Assembly: GCA_015693905.1 (NCBI GenBank)
Contig: CP065161.1
Span: 620,001 to 684,000, forward strand
Source of the DNA: Rhodobacterales bacterium HKCCA1288
Lineage (GTDB): Bacteria; Pseudomonadota; Alphaproteobacteria; Rhodobacterales; Rhodobacteraceae
Direction of reading: 5' to 3'
DNA length: 64,000 bases
Part shown: one piece after another, positions 18,014-27,319 of the stretch
How positions within the stretch are numbered: position 1 is the first letter of the stretch
Layout of the letters: the number at the start of each line of letters is the position of its first letter
The notes under the pieces: generated by a model
Databases searched by the model: none
Seen by the model: the letters and a program-made list of their open reading frames with translations, nothing else
What the model was told of the DNA's origin: nothing
Translations under genes and position numbers: made by a program

Positions 18014-18853
18014 TCAACGGGTCAACACGCAGCCAAGCGCGAAAGTTTGATCTTCGCTTACCGCGCGCCCTGTAAAGCGATAGACCAAAGACCCGACCCG
18101 CTCATGCAATGCGCGCCGCATAACCGCCACCTTATCGCGATATTCCCCAGAAAACCACTGATCCGCCATCGGACTATGATCCACGGGATAAGGGATCAAA
18201 CTGCGCCACCCCGCCGCACAAAAGCTTGAGATCGCGCGCGGCATATGCATCGCCGATGTCACGATGATCCAATTCTGATTGGCCAAATCGGGGGTGATCT
18301 CACGGGCAATCGCGGCGGCATTCACCGCTGACTCGGCTGAATTGCGACTTTGCGATTCGAGGGTGAGGCGCTCAGCTGCAATCCCCGCCTCACGAATGGC
18401 CCTTGCGCTGACTTCAGCCTCACTCAAAGAATGGCCTTGAAGATCAAGCCGCCCCTGCCCACCTGCCACAATCACGGGCACATTCGGCAGGGCATGGGCC
18501 AAGGCAATGGTCGCCAAAATACGATCCGCCGCCTCGCCCGTATTGACGAGGCCCGTGCGGGCGGTGCGATCCGTATTCTCGGCGCCCGTCATCAGCACAA
18601 CACCGCGCGCCCCTGTCAGATCAGGATTGGCCATAAAACGCGCCTCAAGCGGCCCTGCAATCCAACGATCCACCGGCGCGGCCATCACAAACCCCACAAA
18701 GCCAAGCGATAAGAGCCAGAACCAAAGCGCAGCACGCCGCCACCGCACAAGCAGCGCCAGCACCCCAAGCGCCCCCAAGATATGTGGCCATAACTCAACA
18801 TAGAGCGCGAACCGCATCAGTTTAGACGCGTGGTAAAAAAGGTCTTCCCCCAT
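18014..18853 (-). CDS. YdcF-like DUF218 membrane protein
   Basis: 279 residues. Two hydrophobic segments near the N-terminus (about 20-37 and 42-60), then a DUF218 domain: GVVLMTGAENTDR, GEAADRILATIALA, PVIVAGGQG, LTLESQSRNSAESA and WIIVTSAMHMPRAIS. This resembles SanA/ElyC/YdcF proteins linked to envelope polysaccharide metabolism; the reaction is not known. Nine bases separate it from the HNH gene upstream, suggesting co-transcription. Confidence 0.85.
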   Translation of the reverse strand: MGEDLFYHASKLMRFALYVELWPHILGALGVLALLVRWRRAALWFWLLSLGFVGFVMAAPVDRWIAGPLEARFMANPDLTGARGVVLMTGAENTDRTARTGLVNTGEAADRILATIALAHALPNVPVIVAGGQGRLDLQGHSLSEAEVSARAIREAGIAAERLTLESQSRNSAESAVNAAAIAREITPDLANQNWIIVTSAMHMPRAISSFCAAGWRSLIPYPVDHSPMADQWFSGEYRDKVAVMRRALHERVGSLVYRFTGRAVSEDQTFALGCVLTR

Positions 18854-18862
18854 CTCAGCCTT

Positions 18863-19447
18863 TCACGCTTCGAGTTCTGCATCCCAATACAGGAAATCCA
18901 ACCAACTTTCATGCAGATAATTGGGTGGAAATTTTCGGCCCAGATTGCGCAGCTCCTCAGCCCCCGGTTGACGCGGGGCTTGGCGCAGGCTCATACCCGC
19001 CTGACGCAGGCTTTTTGCCCCTTTGCGCAGGTTACACCGACCACAGGCCGCCACAACATTTTCCCAAGATGTAACGCCACCCCGCGCGCGCGGCACAACG
19101 TGATCAAAGGTCAAATCCCCGCGCGAGCCGCAATATTGGCAAGAAAATTGATCCCGTAAAAAAAGATTAAAGCGCGTGAAGGCCACGCGCTTTTGAGGTT
19201 TCACATAATCTTTGAGAACAACCACAGAGGGGATTTTGATCTTGGTCGTTGGCGAATGAACGAAGGTGTCATACTCAGCCACGATATCCACCCGATCCAA
19301 CCACACCGCCTTGACCGCTTCCTGCCACGGCCAAAGGGATAAAGGATAATAAGAAAGGGGGCGGTAATCCGCGTTCAGCACCAAAGCAGGATGTTGCTTT
19401 AGCGATGCGGGTTCGCGCGTAAATTCCGTCCTGAAATCGCCATCCAT
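18863..19447 (-). CDS. HNH endonuclease
   Basis: 194 residues. The HNH fold is visible at about 120-165: CQYCG, DHVVPRARGG, SWENVVAACGRCNLRKG, with two CxxC zinc pairs. The N-terminal half (LNADYRPLSYYPLSLWPWQ, DRVDIVAEYD, VVVLKDYV) matches a widespread bacterial family of small HNH proteins, usually without a restriction-modification context. The start at 19447 was chosen because of a GGAG about seven bases upstream; a GTG at 19489 is possible. Role unknown. Confidence 0.87.
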   Translation of the reverse strand: MDGDFRTEFTREPASLKQHPALVLNADYRPLSYYPLSLWPWQEAVKAVWLDRVDIVAEYDTFVHSPTTKIKIPSVVVLKDYVKPQKRVAFTRFNLFLRDQFSCQYCGSRGDLTFDHVVPRARGGVTSWENVVAACGRCNLRKGAKSLRQAGMSLRQAPRQPGAEELRNLGRKFPPNYLHESWLDFLYWDAELEA

Positions 19448-19491
19448 GAGTGACTCCGTCTCCGCTCTGTTTGCCTGCGCCTCAAGCACCA

Positions 19492-19508
19492 GAGCGGGAG
19501 CCCCGCTC
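19492..19508. repeat. GC-rich hairpin upstream of the HNH gene
   Basis: GAGCGGG / CCCGCTC, 7 bp perfect with a 3-base loop, in the HNH leader about 45 bases before the start. No T-run. Confidence 0.4.
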
Positions 19509-19634
19509 CAGCATTGACCCCACTATATATGGGCATTGCAATCTGGCAAGCCCCTTCATCTATGTGGTCACAATCCCAAGGGTAACGAAACTGAACGTCA
19601 CTTTTGTGACATTGGGGGCACTCACCCCGCCTGT

Positions 19635-20306
19635 CTAATCTTCCAGCCCGAATTTATCGCGCAAAAAGGCCAGACAAACCTGCAACCCATCAGGCGCAAT
19701 CCCATGCCCTGTGCCCCGCATGATATGGGCATAAACCTCGCGCCAGCCTGCTTCTTGCAGCGCCTCTGCGGCTTCGGGCAAGGCTTGTGGGGGGACAACA
19801 TCATCTTGATCGCCATGGATCAGCAATACGGGCGGGCGACACTCCGCCTCCTCTTTCAGGCGTTCTGGCTCCAACAAACGGCCCGAAAACCCAACCACTG
19901 CGCGCAGGCTATCTTCCAGGCGCGGCGCAACATGTAAGCTCAACATCGTGCCTTGCGAAAACCCAACCAAGGCTACATCGCGCGCCGTCAGATTGTTCTC
20001 TTCCATCACCTGTTCCAAAAACGCGTTGAAATCATCAAAGGCCCGCGCAAGCCCTGCGCGGGCATCCTCCTCGGATGAGCCATCAATCCACGGGATCGGG
20101 AACCATTGATACCCCATCGGATTAACCGAACAGGCCTCGGGCGCATTAGGGGCGATGAAAATTGTGTCAGGCAGATGTGGGGCCATCGGATCGGCCAATC
20201 CCAAAAGATCAGCCCCATCCGCGCCATAGCCATGCACGAAAATCACCGCGCGGGCGATATAGCCTGACTGCGGCTCGCTGCTTTTGTAATCCAATGCGCG
20301 CGTCAT
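19635..20306 (-). CDS. Phospholipase/carboxylesterase family alpha/beta-hydrolase
   Basis: 223 residues. A YpfH/carboxylesterase-2 type hydrolase: VIFVHGYGADGADLLGLA, the GFSQGTML nucleophile elbow (Ser), Asp in LIHGDQDDVVP and His in MRGTGHGIAPDG complete the catalytic triad. Cytoplasmic, with no signal peptide. Relatives hydrolyse short-chain esters or acyl-thioesters. Its start overlaps the alkA stop by four bases, so it is coupled to the glycosylase. Confidence 0.92.
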   Translation of the reverse strand: MTRALDYKSSEPQSGYIARAVIFVHGYGADGADLLGLADPMAPHLPDTIFIAPNAPEACSVNPMGYQWFPIPWIDGSSEEDARAGLARAFDDFNAFLEQVMEENNLTARDVALVGFSQGTMLSLHVAPRLEDSLRAVVGFSGRLLEPERLKEEAECRPPVLLIHGDQDDVVPPQALPEAAEALQEAGWREVYAHIMRGTGHGIAPDGLQVCLAFLRDKFGLED

Positions 20307-20929
20307 GCGACCCCCTCACGTTCTTTGACCATGTGGTAGTAGCCCCAGAGCGCCCGCGCGGCAATGGCCCGATGCGGCGTCCAAGGCGCCGCCATGGCGC
20401 GCAAGCGCCGCTCATCTGGCCGCTGCGGCAGATCAAACAAAACGCGCGCCGCCTCTTGCAGGGCCAAATCACCCGCGGCGAAGGCATCGGAATGGCCAAG
20501 GGCAAACATCGCGTAAATTTCTGCCGTCCAACGGCCAATCCCTTTGACAGCGGTCAAAGCGGCCACCACCTCATCGGTGCTTTGGCTGTGCAGCCGCGCA
20601 TAATCAATCCGCGCCTCGGCCAAAGCGCGCATATACCCTGCCTTTTGACGGCTGAGGCCAAGCGCGCGCAAATCGGCCTCGGATGCAGCCAAAACCGCAT
20701 CTGGCTGTAACATTCCCGCCTCTGCAAGGCGCGCGGTGATCGCATTCGCACTGGCCACTGAAACCTGCTGCGAGATAATGGCCTTGGCGAGGGCCACAAA
20801 CCCCGCCTCTCTTGATCGCAAGGTAACGCGGGCAGGATCAACACGGGCAAAAGCAGGTTCAATCTGGCACAGGGCGGCCAACCCATCAGACAGCAAATTT
20901 TCGCCTTTGAGATGATAAGCCTGATCCAT
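20303..20929 (-). CDS. alkA: DNA-3-methyladenine glycosylase II
   Basis: 208 residues. A helix-hairpin-helix GPD glycosylase that removes alkylated purines. Visible: KAIISQQVSVASANAIT, the hairpin LTAVKGIGRWTAEIY and the catalytic Asp in DAFAAGDLALQEA. No N-terminal AlkA extra domain or Ada regulatory part, so this is the short form. Upstream of the esterase with an ATGA overlap; the reason for that pairing is unknown. Divergent from the MFS gene. Confidence 0.92.
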   Translation of the reverse strand: MDQAYHLKGENLLSDGLAALCQIEPAFARVDPARVTLRSREAGFVALAKAIISQQVSVASANAITARLAEAGMLQPDAVLAASEADLRALGLSRQKAGYMRALAEARIDYARLHSQSTDEVVAALTAVKGIGRWTAEIYAMFALGHSDAFAAGDLALQEAARVLFDLPQRPDERRLRAMAAPWTPHRAIAARALWGYYHMVKEREGVA

Positions 20930-21029
20930 TGTTCAACCTGTCGCAGCAAAATCTTGCATTCCACCCTAGACCTGATGCGCAGAAAGGCCTAGCCCTGTGG
21001 CCATATGTGCCAAAGAATGAATATATCCC

Positions 21030-22247
21030 ATGACCACCGCTCAAATTGATGATCGCGCCGCCAAACGCAATGTTTTCGTTTTGATCCTTGCGCAGGCCTT
21101 CCTTGGCGCGCAAATGCCGATGATCTTTGTGGTGGGCGGGCTTGCGGGCCTGATGATCGCACCAAGCCCCGCATTGGCCACAATCCCGATTTCTTTGATC
21201 GTCTTTGGCTCGATGACCACTGCACCGTGGTTGTCGGCGCTCATGCAGAAATATGGACGGCGGGTTGGGTTCTTTGTTGGCGCGCTTGGCGGGGCCTTAG
21301 GGGCGGGCATTGCCAGTTTGGGCCTCTATCTCGACAATTTCGCGGTCTTCCTAATCGGCTCCTATCTGACGGGCATTTATATGTCGGCGCATGGGTTTTA
21401 CCGCTTTGCCGCTGCCGATAGCGCCTCGGACGATTTTCGCCCGCGCGCCATTTCCTACGTTATGGCGGGCGGCCTTCTGTCGGCATTGATAGGGCCGCAA
21501 TTGGTCAAATTCACCTCCGATGCCACTGTTGTGCCCTTTCTGGGCACTTACCTTTCTGTGGTTTTGATCAATCTCATCGGTGTCACTTTGTTCTTCTTCC
21601 TCGATGTGCCACCCCCCAAAGCCCCAAGCGCGGATGCGCCGCAGGCCCGCAGTCGCCGCGAATTGCTGCGCGACCCGAAAATCGCCGTTGCGATTATCTG
21701 CGGCATGGTTTCCTACGCTTTGATGAATTTGATGATGACATCGACCCCCTTGGCCGTGGTCGGATGTGGATTTCCAACCGGAACCGCCGCAGATATCGTC
21801 TCGGCCCATGTGATCGCGATGTATGCCCCCTCGTTTTTCACGGGCCATGTCATCGCGCGATTTGGCGCGGTGCGGGTTTTGGCGCTTGGCCTATTCTTAC
21901 TCGCGCTTGCGGGCGTGGTAGCCTTGATGGGCGTTGAATTGACGAATTTCTTCATCGCGCTTGTTCTCTTGGGCATTGGTTGGAATTTTGGGTTTATCGG
22001 CGCAACCGCCATGCTGACCCAAGCCCATCCTGCGCATGAGCGGGGGCGCGTGCAGGGCTTGAATGATTTTCTGGTCTTTGGCTGCGTCACCCTTGCATCG
22101 CTGTCATCAGGGGTTTTGATGTCTTTGGGGGAAACCACCCTTGCAGGGTGGAATGCGGTAAATATCGCAATGATCCCGTTTTTGGCCCTCGCAGGCGCTG
22201 CCCTAATCTGGCTTGTGCTGCGCCCCGCTGATGAGGCCGCCGCCTGA
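21030..22247 (+). CDS. Major facilitator superfamily transporter
   Basis: 405 residues with about 12 hydrophobic segments, the loop 2-3 motif around LMQKYGRRVGFFVGALGGALG, and a charged central loop with RSRRELLRDPK. YnfM/YfcJ-like MFS proteins of this size export small molecules; the substrate is unknown. Stands alone, divergent from alkA and convergent, two bases apart, with the NDUFAF6-like gene. Confidence 0.9.
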   Translation: MTTAQIDDRAAKRNVFVLILAQAFLGAQMPMIFVVGGLAGLMIAPSPALATIPISLIVFGSMTTAPWLSALMQKYGRRVGFFVGALGGALGAGIASLGLYLDNFAVFLIGSYLTGIYMSAHGFYRFAAADSASDDFRPRAISYVMAGGLLSALIGPQLVKFTSDATVVPFLGTYLSVVLINLIGVTLFFFLDVPPPKAPSADAPQARSRRELLRDPKIAVAIICGMVSYALMNLMMTSTPLAVVGCGFPTGTAADIVSAHVIAMYAPSFFTGHVIARFGAVRVLALGLFLLALAGVVALMGVELTNFFIALVLLGIGWNFGFIGATAMLTQAHPAHERGRVQGLNDFLVFGCVTLASLSSGVLMSLGETTLAGWNAVNIAMIPFLALAGAALIWLVLRPADEAAA

Positions 22248-22249
22248 TC

Positions 22250-23026
22250 CTACCAGCGCCCTGTCAGGGAAACATAGGCAAGGCGCAGACGCTTACCTGC
22301 CTCTGATGGCTCTAGCCCGCCTTGCGCGACAAGGGCAGGATGGGCAGCCGCCTTTTTCAAAATAGGCTCTGCCAGCCATGCCGCGTATAGCGCGGGCGTC
22401 ACATGGGCGGGGATCATTCCCCGCTCTATGCGCGCGGCGCGCAATTTACCAAGCCCCATTCGCGCCAAATGGGCCACAGTGGACGGGCGACCATCATGTA
22501 AAGGGGCATGCCCCTTTTCCTCAAGCGCGGGGATCGCGCGCAGATAATTGGCCAACCCCATGGCCCAACCAATCGCACGAATGGCAGGCTCGAACATGTC
22601 CTGCGCCCCCAAACTGCGCGCAGCCATCCACAAAAGCCCTGCCCCCGTGGCCTCGATATAGGCGCTGAACGCGGCCTCATCCGCGAAGCCATCCTTGGTG
22701 GTGTCGCGCATCCGTGCCGCCACAAGATCGGACAAAAGCCCTGCATCGCGCGCGGGCAAACTGGCCGCCAAAGGGGCCGCCCATTCATGCGCAGGCAAGG
22801 CCCGCCCCGCCTGCAATGCATCGGCCAGATCCGCCCAAAATTGCAAGCGCATCTGTGCCACCAATGGCTCAGGCGAGGCATAGGGCGCGCGCGCAATTTC
22901 CAAATTTACCGCATAAATTGCAAAAAGACGGGCGCGCAGATCGGGCGGTGCGGCCATCACGGCCAAGAACCGCTCGGGATCGCCACGCTCGATCACGCTT
23001 GCAAGCCGCGCCAAATCTTGGCTCAT
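22250..23026 (-). CDS. Squalene/phytoene synthase-fold protein resembling NDUFAF6
   Basis: 258 residues. The fold is the trans-isoprenyl (squalene/phytoene synthase) family, but the Asp-rich substrate motifs of true synthases are missing: the first helix pair reads LFAIYAVNLEIARAP and the second ANYLRAIPALEEKG. The pattern of conserved residues (AVNLEIA, LVAQMRLQFWADL, GLANYLRAIP, AYVSLTGRW at the end) agrees well with the mitochondrial complex I assembly factor NDUFAF6 and its alphaproteobacterial relatives. Therefore it may be a non-catalytic assembly factor rather than a terpenoid enzyme. The start at 23026 overlaps the cimA stop by four bases; a longer frame has no support. Confidence 0.78.
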   Translation of the reverse strand: MSQDLARLASVIERGDPERFLAVMAAPPDLRARLFAIYAVNLEIARAPYASPEPLVAQMRLQFWADLADALQAGRALPAHEWAAPLAASLPARDAGLLSDLVAARMRDTTKDGFADEAAFSAYIEATGAGLLWMAARSLGAQDMFEPAIRAIGWAMGLANYLRAIPALEEKGHAPLHDGRPSTVAHLARMGLGKLRAARIERGMIPAHVTPALYAAWLAEPILKKAAAHPALVAQGGLEPSEAGKRLRLAYVSLTGRW

Positions 23027-24645
23027 GATGCAGGCGCCCCGTCTTGGATCAGTTTCCAATGTACCGCATCCAAAAGCGCCTCGAAACTCGCATCCACGAT
23101 ATTCGCAGAAACACCCACAGTCGACCAACGCCGCCCTGTATCATCTTCGCTGTCAATGATGACACGCGTAACCGCCTCGGTGCCCCCTTGGGTGATCCGC
23201 ACTTTGAAATCAACCAGACGGATCGTGTCGATATAGCTTTGATACGGCCCCAAATCCTTGGCCAAGGCTTTGGAGAGCGCATTTACGGGGCCGCGATCTG
23301 ATCCTGTCTCATCCATGCTTTCAGAGACAGACAACATTTTCTGATCGCCAATTTTCACAACCACGACCGCCTCGGAAAGGCTGACCATCTTGTCATATTT
23401 GTTTTTGCGCCGCTCAACAGTCACGCGATAGCGTTTGACCTCAAAAAAGCGGGGCATCTGGCCAAGGGCGCGCCGCGCAAGCAATTCGAAACTTGCTTGG
23501 GCGGTGTCATAGGAATACCCTGCCGCCTCGCGCGCTTTGATCTCCTCTAGGATTTGGCCAAGCGCGGGGTCACCATCATCCACCATAATCCCCGCCTCGC
23601 TCAGGCGGCGGCGCAGATTGGATTGTCCCGCTTGGTTTGACATCGGGATCACCCGCGCATTTCCGACCAACTCGGGCTGGATGTGTTCATAAGTGGTGGG
23701 GTTTTTCAGGATTGCCGAAGCATGCAAACCCGCCTTATGCGCAAAGGCGGAGCTGCCCACATAGGGGGCTTGGCGCTGTGGCACGCGGTTGAGAATTTCA
23801 TCCAACAAGCGCGAGGCACGGGTCAGGTTTTTCAACCCCGCTTCGCTGACGCCAATTTCATATTGGCTGCAATAGGGGTCTTTCAAAAGCAGGGTCGCAA
23901 TCAGTGTGGTCAGATTGGCATTGCCGCAGCGCTCGCCCAAACCATTGAGCGTGCCTTGAATATGGCGCGCGCCCGCATCTATCGCGGCCAAACTGCCCGC
24001 AACGGCGGTTTCGGTGTCATTGTGGGTGTGAATGCCCAAACGATCCCCCGCCACGCCAGAGGCGATTACCGCCCGCGTGATATGGCCAATCTCATCAGGC
24101 AAAGTGCCGCCATTCGTATCGCACAGAACGATCCACCGCGCCCCCGCATCGTGCGCCGCGTGAATGGCGGCCAATGCATAATCTGGGTTGGCCTTATAGC
24201 CATCAAAGAAATGTTCTGCGTCAAACAGCGCCTCGCGCCCTGCTTCCACGAGATGGGCGATGGAGGCGCGGATATTTTCAAGGTTCTCTTCAAGGCTGAT
24301 CCCAAGCGCCTCGGTCACATGGAAATCATGGGTTTTGCCCACCAGACAAACCGCAGCCGTGCCCGCATTCATCACGCCCGCCAGAACATCATCATTCGCG
24401 GCAGAGCGGCCTGCGCGTTTGGTCATACCGAAGGCCGCCATGGTCGCACGGGTCTCAGGCACCGCTTCGAAAAAGGCACTGTCCGTAGGGTTGGCGCCGG
24501 GCCAGCCCCCTTCGATATAATCCACGCCCAGATCATCGAGCATCGCGGCGATGCGCAGCTTGTCTTGGGTGGAGAATTGCACCCCTTGGGTCTGCTGCCC
24601 GTCCCGCAGGGTGGTGTCATAGAGATAGAGGCGATCGCGGGTCAT
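23023..24645 (-). CDS. cimA: (R)-citramalate synthase
   Basis: 540 residues. It condenses pyruvate and acetyl-CoA to citramalate, opening the threonine-independent route to isoleucine. A DRE-TIM metallolyase: YLYDTTLRDGQQTQGVQFS at the start, the metal-site IHTHNDTE, TLNGLGERCGNANL, and a C-terminal LeuA-type allosteric domain (about 400-540). The start at 24645 (MTRDRLY) lies just after a G-rich ribosome-binding site; a longer start adds a low-complexity tail. It lies between cysS and the NDUFAF6-like gene on the same strand. Isopropylmalate synthase is the main alternative, but the fused size and opening fit CimA. Confidence 0.92.
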   Translation of the reverse strand: MTRDRLYLYDTTLRDGQQTQGVQFSTQDKLRIAAMLDDLGVDYIEGGWPGANPTDSAFFEAVPETRATMAAFGMTKRAGRSAANDDVLAGVMNAGTAAVCLVGKTHDFHVTEALGISLEENLENIRASIAHLVEAGREALFDAEHFFDGYKANPDYALAAIHAAHDAGARWIVLCDTNGGTLPDEIGHITRAVIASGVAGDRLGIHTHNDTETAVAGSLAAIDAGARHIQGTLNGLGERCGNANLTTLIATLLLKDPYCSQYEIGVSEAGLKNLTRASRLLDEILNRVPQRQAPYVGSSAFAHKAGLHASAILKNPTTYEHIQPELVGNARVIPMSNQAGQSNLRRRLSEAGIMVDDGDPALGQILEEIKAREAAGYSYDTAQASFELLARRALGQMPRFFEVKRYRVTVERRKNKYDKMVSLSEAVVVVKIGDQKMLSVSESMDETGSDRGPVNALSKALAKDLGPYQSYIDTIRLVDFKVRITQGGTEAVTRVIIDSEDDTGRRWSTVGVSANIVDASFEALLDAVHWKLIQDGAPAS

Positions 24646-24661
24646 GTTGCCCCCCATGTTT

Positions 24662-24712
24662 TGCCTGCGCAAAGCGCAGGCAGCGCCCGCACCGCCCCCC
24701 AAGGGGCGGGCG
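24662..24712 (-). repeat. Two GC-rich hairpins in the cysS-cimA gap
   Basis: Hairpin 1, nearest cimA: TGCCTGCGC / GCGCAGGCA, 9 bp with a 3-base AAA loop (24662-24682). Hairpin 2: CGCCCGC / GCGGGCG (24684-24712), with an alternative inner 6-bp stem CGCCCC / GGGGCG. Both are in the cimA leader. No T-run follows, so a ribosome-access or mRNA-stability role is as likely as termination. Confidence 0.65.
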
Positions 24713-24733
24713 TAGTTCTGTTCCAAAGGCCAC

Positions 24734-26101
24734 TCACAAGAGGCCCTCCAATTTCAACGGGTCAAATTTCGCGGTCGGGATCAACTCGACCCCCTCCTTA
24801 CTCATCCGCACCTCGACCCCCGCATCGCTCAGGGCAGATTTCAGCGCGTCAACAGGTGCGAAATCTTTGGTCTCCATTGCAGTCTGCCGCACGGCAAACA
24901 ACTGCGCCTCCAATGCCGAAAGATCAACATCGGGGGAGGCTGCCCAATCAGGCACTCCGACAGAGGCTAGACCCAAAATCGAGAGGCCCGCACGCAAGGA
25001 TGCAGCATCCCCAGACTGCGAAATCTGATGCAAGGCCGTAATCGCAAGGGGTGTGTTCAAATCATCAAACAGCGCCGCAAGCATCGCGTCAGGCACAGGG
25101 GCCTGCGGCGCATCAGCGGCCTGAGCATACCATTTGCGCAGCGTCTTCTCCGCCTCCGCCGCCTTCTTCGCGGTCCAATCCATGGGCTTCGAATAATGCG
25201 TGGACAGCATCACGAAGCGGATCACTTCGCCCGGCACACCCTGATCCAGCAAATCGCGCACGGTGAAGAAATTGCCCAAGGATTTGGACATTTTCTTACC
25301 CTCGACCTGCAGCATTTCATTATGCATCCAAATATTGGCAAAGCCCGCGCCTTGATGGGCGCAGCAGCTTTGCGCGATCTCGTTCTCATGATGCGGGAAC
25401 ATCAGATCATTGCCGCCGCCATGGATGTCGAAATGCGGCCCCAGCAATTCGTGGCTCATGGCCGAACATTCAATATGCCACCCCGGACGGCCATACCCCC
25501 ATGGGCTGTCCCATCCGGGCGTGTCCGCATCAGATGGTTTCCACAGCACGAAATCCATCGCATCGCGTTTATAGGGGGCCACCTCGACCCGCGCGCCTGC
25601 GATCATATCCTCGACTGTGCGCCCTGAAAGGCGGCCATAATCAGGATAGGAGGCAACAGAAAAGAGCACATGCCCTTCAGCCGCATAGGCGTGACCCTTG
25701 GCGATCAGATCTTCGATCATCGCGATCATCTGCGGGATATATTCGGTCGCGCGCGGCTCATGGGTGGGGCGGCTTACGCCGATAGCATCCATATCGGCGT
25801 GATACCAACCGATGGTTTCCTCAGTGATCTCGCCAATCGCGCGCCCTGTTTCACGGGCCTTCGCGTTGATCTTGTCATCCACATCGGTGAAATTGCGCAC
25901 ATAGGTGACATGATCTTTGCCGTAGACATGGCACAGCAGCCGATACAGCACATCAAACACAATCGCAGGGCGGGCATTGCCGAGATGGGCGCGGTCATAG
26001 ACAGTTGGCCCGCAAACATAGAGGCGCAGATTCGTTGGATCAATCGGGGCGAAAACCTCGATTTTGCGCGTCATAGAATTGCGAAGCTTGATCTCACCCA
26101 T
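24734..26101 (-). CDS. cysS: Cysteinyl-tRNA synthetase
   Basis: 455 residues. A class I aminoacyl-tRNA synthetase: zinc Cys in [18 protein letters not shown] (the HIGH motif), [10 protein letters not shown] and [18 protein letters not shown], and KMSKS in [11 protein letters not shown]. All signature residues are in place and the length is typical. First gene of the cysS-cimA-NDUFAF6-like row. Confidence 0.97.
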   Translation of the reverse strand: MGEIKLRNSMTRKIEVFAPIDPTNLRLYVCGPTVYDRAHLGNARPAIVFDVLYRLLCHVYGKDHVTYVRNFTDVDDKINAKARETGRAIGEITEETIGWYHADMDAIGVSRPTHEPRATEYIPQMIAMIEDLIAKGHAYAAEGHVLFSVASYPDYGRLSGRTVEDMIAGARVEVAPYKRDAMDFVLWKPSDADTPGWDSPWGYGRPGWHIECSAMSHELLGPHFDIHGGGNDLMFPHHENEIAQSCCAHQGAGFANIWMHNEMLQVEGKKMSKSLGNFFTVRDLLDQGVPGEVIRFVMLSTHYSKPMDWTAKKAAEAEKTLRKWYAQAADAPQAPVPDAMLAALFDDLNTPLAITALHQISQSGDAASLRAGLSILGLASVGVPDWAASPDVDLSALEAQLFAVRQTAMETKDFAPVDALKSALSDAGVEVRMSKEGVELIPTAKFDPLKLEGLL

Positions 26102-26295
26102 CGCTTAGATTGCCCCTCTCCCTGAGCCTGACGCGGCACTGCGGCCACAGCAGAATTAGCGCCATTGCCCTATCAGGTTGTTTTGGAATTGAAAATAACC
26201 CTTCGCGCGCCCGTTCCCGTCAGCGCGACCCAACCCTCGAGCAAGTGCCGCATAAATTCCTTGCATTCGATAAGAAATTGCACATTTTTAGGGCC

Positions 26296-26664
26296 ATGTT
26301 TGAAGAGTTTGTCGAGCGCCATTGCAAATCCCTGCCTGGTGCGCGCCTGGCTGAACCATTTGGCCCAGACATGTATGTCTGGACAGTGGCCGAGAAGATG
26401 TTTGCTGCTTACACCAAAGGCAGCACGGGCGTGTCTATTCGCGCCAGATCGGCCCAAGAGGCGCAAAAAATGATCCAACAAGGCAAGGCCGTCTCTGCCC
26501 CCTATCTCAAAAGCGGGGGCTGGGTGATGGTTGAGTGGCGCAACACAAGCCCGCATGAGCTGCGCCGCTATATCACGCAAAGCTATGCCCAAGTGCGGGC
26601 AGAATTAAACCCAAACCAACAGGCCAGCCTGCCGCCCTTTGATGCGGCGCAATTCAAGGGTTAA
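26296..26664 (+). CDS. MmcQ/YjbR family protein
   Basis: 122 residues. It matches the YjbR (DUF419) double-wing DNA-binding-like family: LPGARLAEPFGPDMYVWTV near the N-terminus, SIRARSAQEAQKM, PYLKSGGWVMVEW and ELRRYITQSYAQVRAEL. The start is the ATG at 26296, because the frame upstream is low in family similarity. Cytoplasmic; function unclear. It overlaps the convergent eda end by four bases. Confidence 0.85.
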   Translation: MFEEFVERHCKSLPGARLAEPFGPDMYVWTVAEKMFAAYTKGSTGVSIRARSAQEAQKMIQQGKAVSAPYLKSGGWVMVEWRNTSPHELRRYITQSYAQVRAELNPNQQASLPPFDAAQFKG

Positions 26665-27302
26665 CGGGGCAATGCCGCCGCTTCGCGCGCAAGGCTGGTG
26701 ATTGCCTCCCAATCCCCTGCGGCCATGGCCGCCTTTGGCGCGACCCATGATCCGCCTGCGCACAGCACATTGGACAGGCTCAGATAGCTTTGCGCATTGG
26801 CAAGGCTGATCCCACCCGTGGGGCAAAAGGCCACTTGCGGGATTGGCCCGCCGATGGATTTCAACGCAGGCGCCCCGCCAACCGCCTCGGCGGGGAAGAA
26901 TTTCAGCATATCATAGCCTCGCTCATAAAGCGCCATCACCTCAGACGCGGTGACAGCGCCTGGAAGAAGCGGCAGCGCCTCATCTTCTGCCGCGGCCAAG
27001 ACACGATCTGTCGCGCCGGGGCTAACCGCAAAACGCGCCCCTGCGGCCTTTGCGGCCTTCATATCGGCAGGGGTCAAGATCGTGCCTGCACCTACAATCC
27101 CACCCTCAACCTCAGACATGGCGGCGATGGCATCCAAGGCACAGGCGCTGCGTAATGTGACCTCTAGCACAGGCAGACCACCCGCAACCAAGGCACGGGC
27201 CAAAGGCACCGCATGGGCGAGATCCTCGATCACCAAAACGGGAATTATGGGGGCGTGGGCCGCAAGGCCCCGCGCGAATTTTGATTGATCTTGCGGTGTC
27301 AT
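26661..27302 (-). CDS. eda: 2-dehydro-3-deoxyphosphogluconate (KDPG) aldolase
   Basis: 213 residues. It splits KDPG into pyruvate and glyceraldehyde 3-phosphate, the last step of the Entner-Doudoroff pathway. The catalytic Schiff-base Lys lies in MLKFFPAEAVGG; GAGTILTPADM and FCPTGGISLAN complete the signature. Directly downstream of edd with a 17-base gap, so the two form one operon. Confidence 0.96.
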   Translation of the reverse strand: MTPQDQSKFARGLAAHAPIIPVLVIEDLAHAVPLARALVAGGLPVLEVTLRSACALDAIAAMSEVEGGIVGAGTILTPADMKAAKAAGARFAVSPGATDRVLAAAEDEALPLLPGAVTASEVMALYERGYDMLKFFPAEAVGGAPALKSIGGPIPQVAFCPTGGISLANAQSYLSLSNVLCAGGSWVAPKAAMAAGDWEAITSLAREAAALPR

Positions 27303-27319
27303 GGGACCCCTTCCCTTTG

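Noticed and set aside
22250-23026. Phytoene synthase for carotenoid synthesis
   Set aside because: The Asp-rich substrate motifs are missing and no crt genes are near; an NDUFAF6-like role fits better.
23683-25041. 452-codon plus-strand frame opposite cimA/cysS
   Set aside because: Antisense to two well-conserved genes, low-complexity Arg/Gln-rich translation with no family match.
26110-26295. N-terminal extension of the YjbR gene
   Set aside because: The upstream 62 codons show no family similarity and the conserved domain begins at the ATG at 26296.
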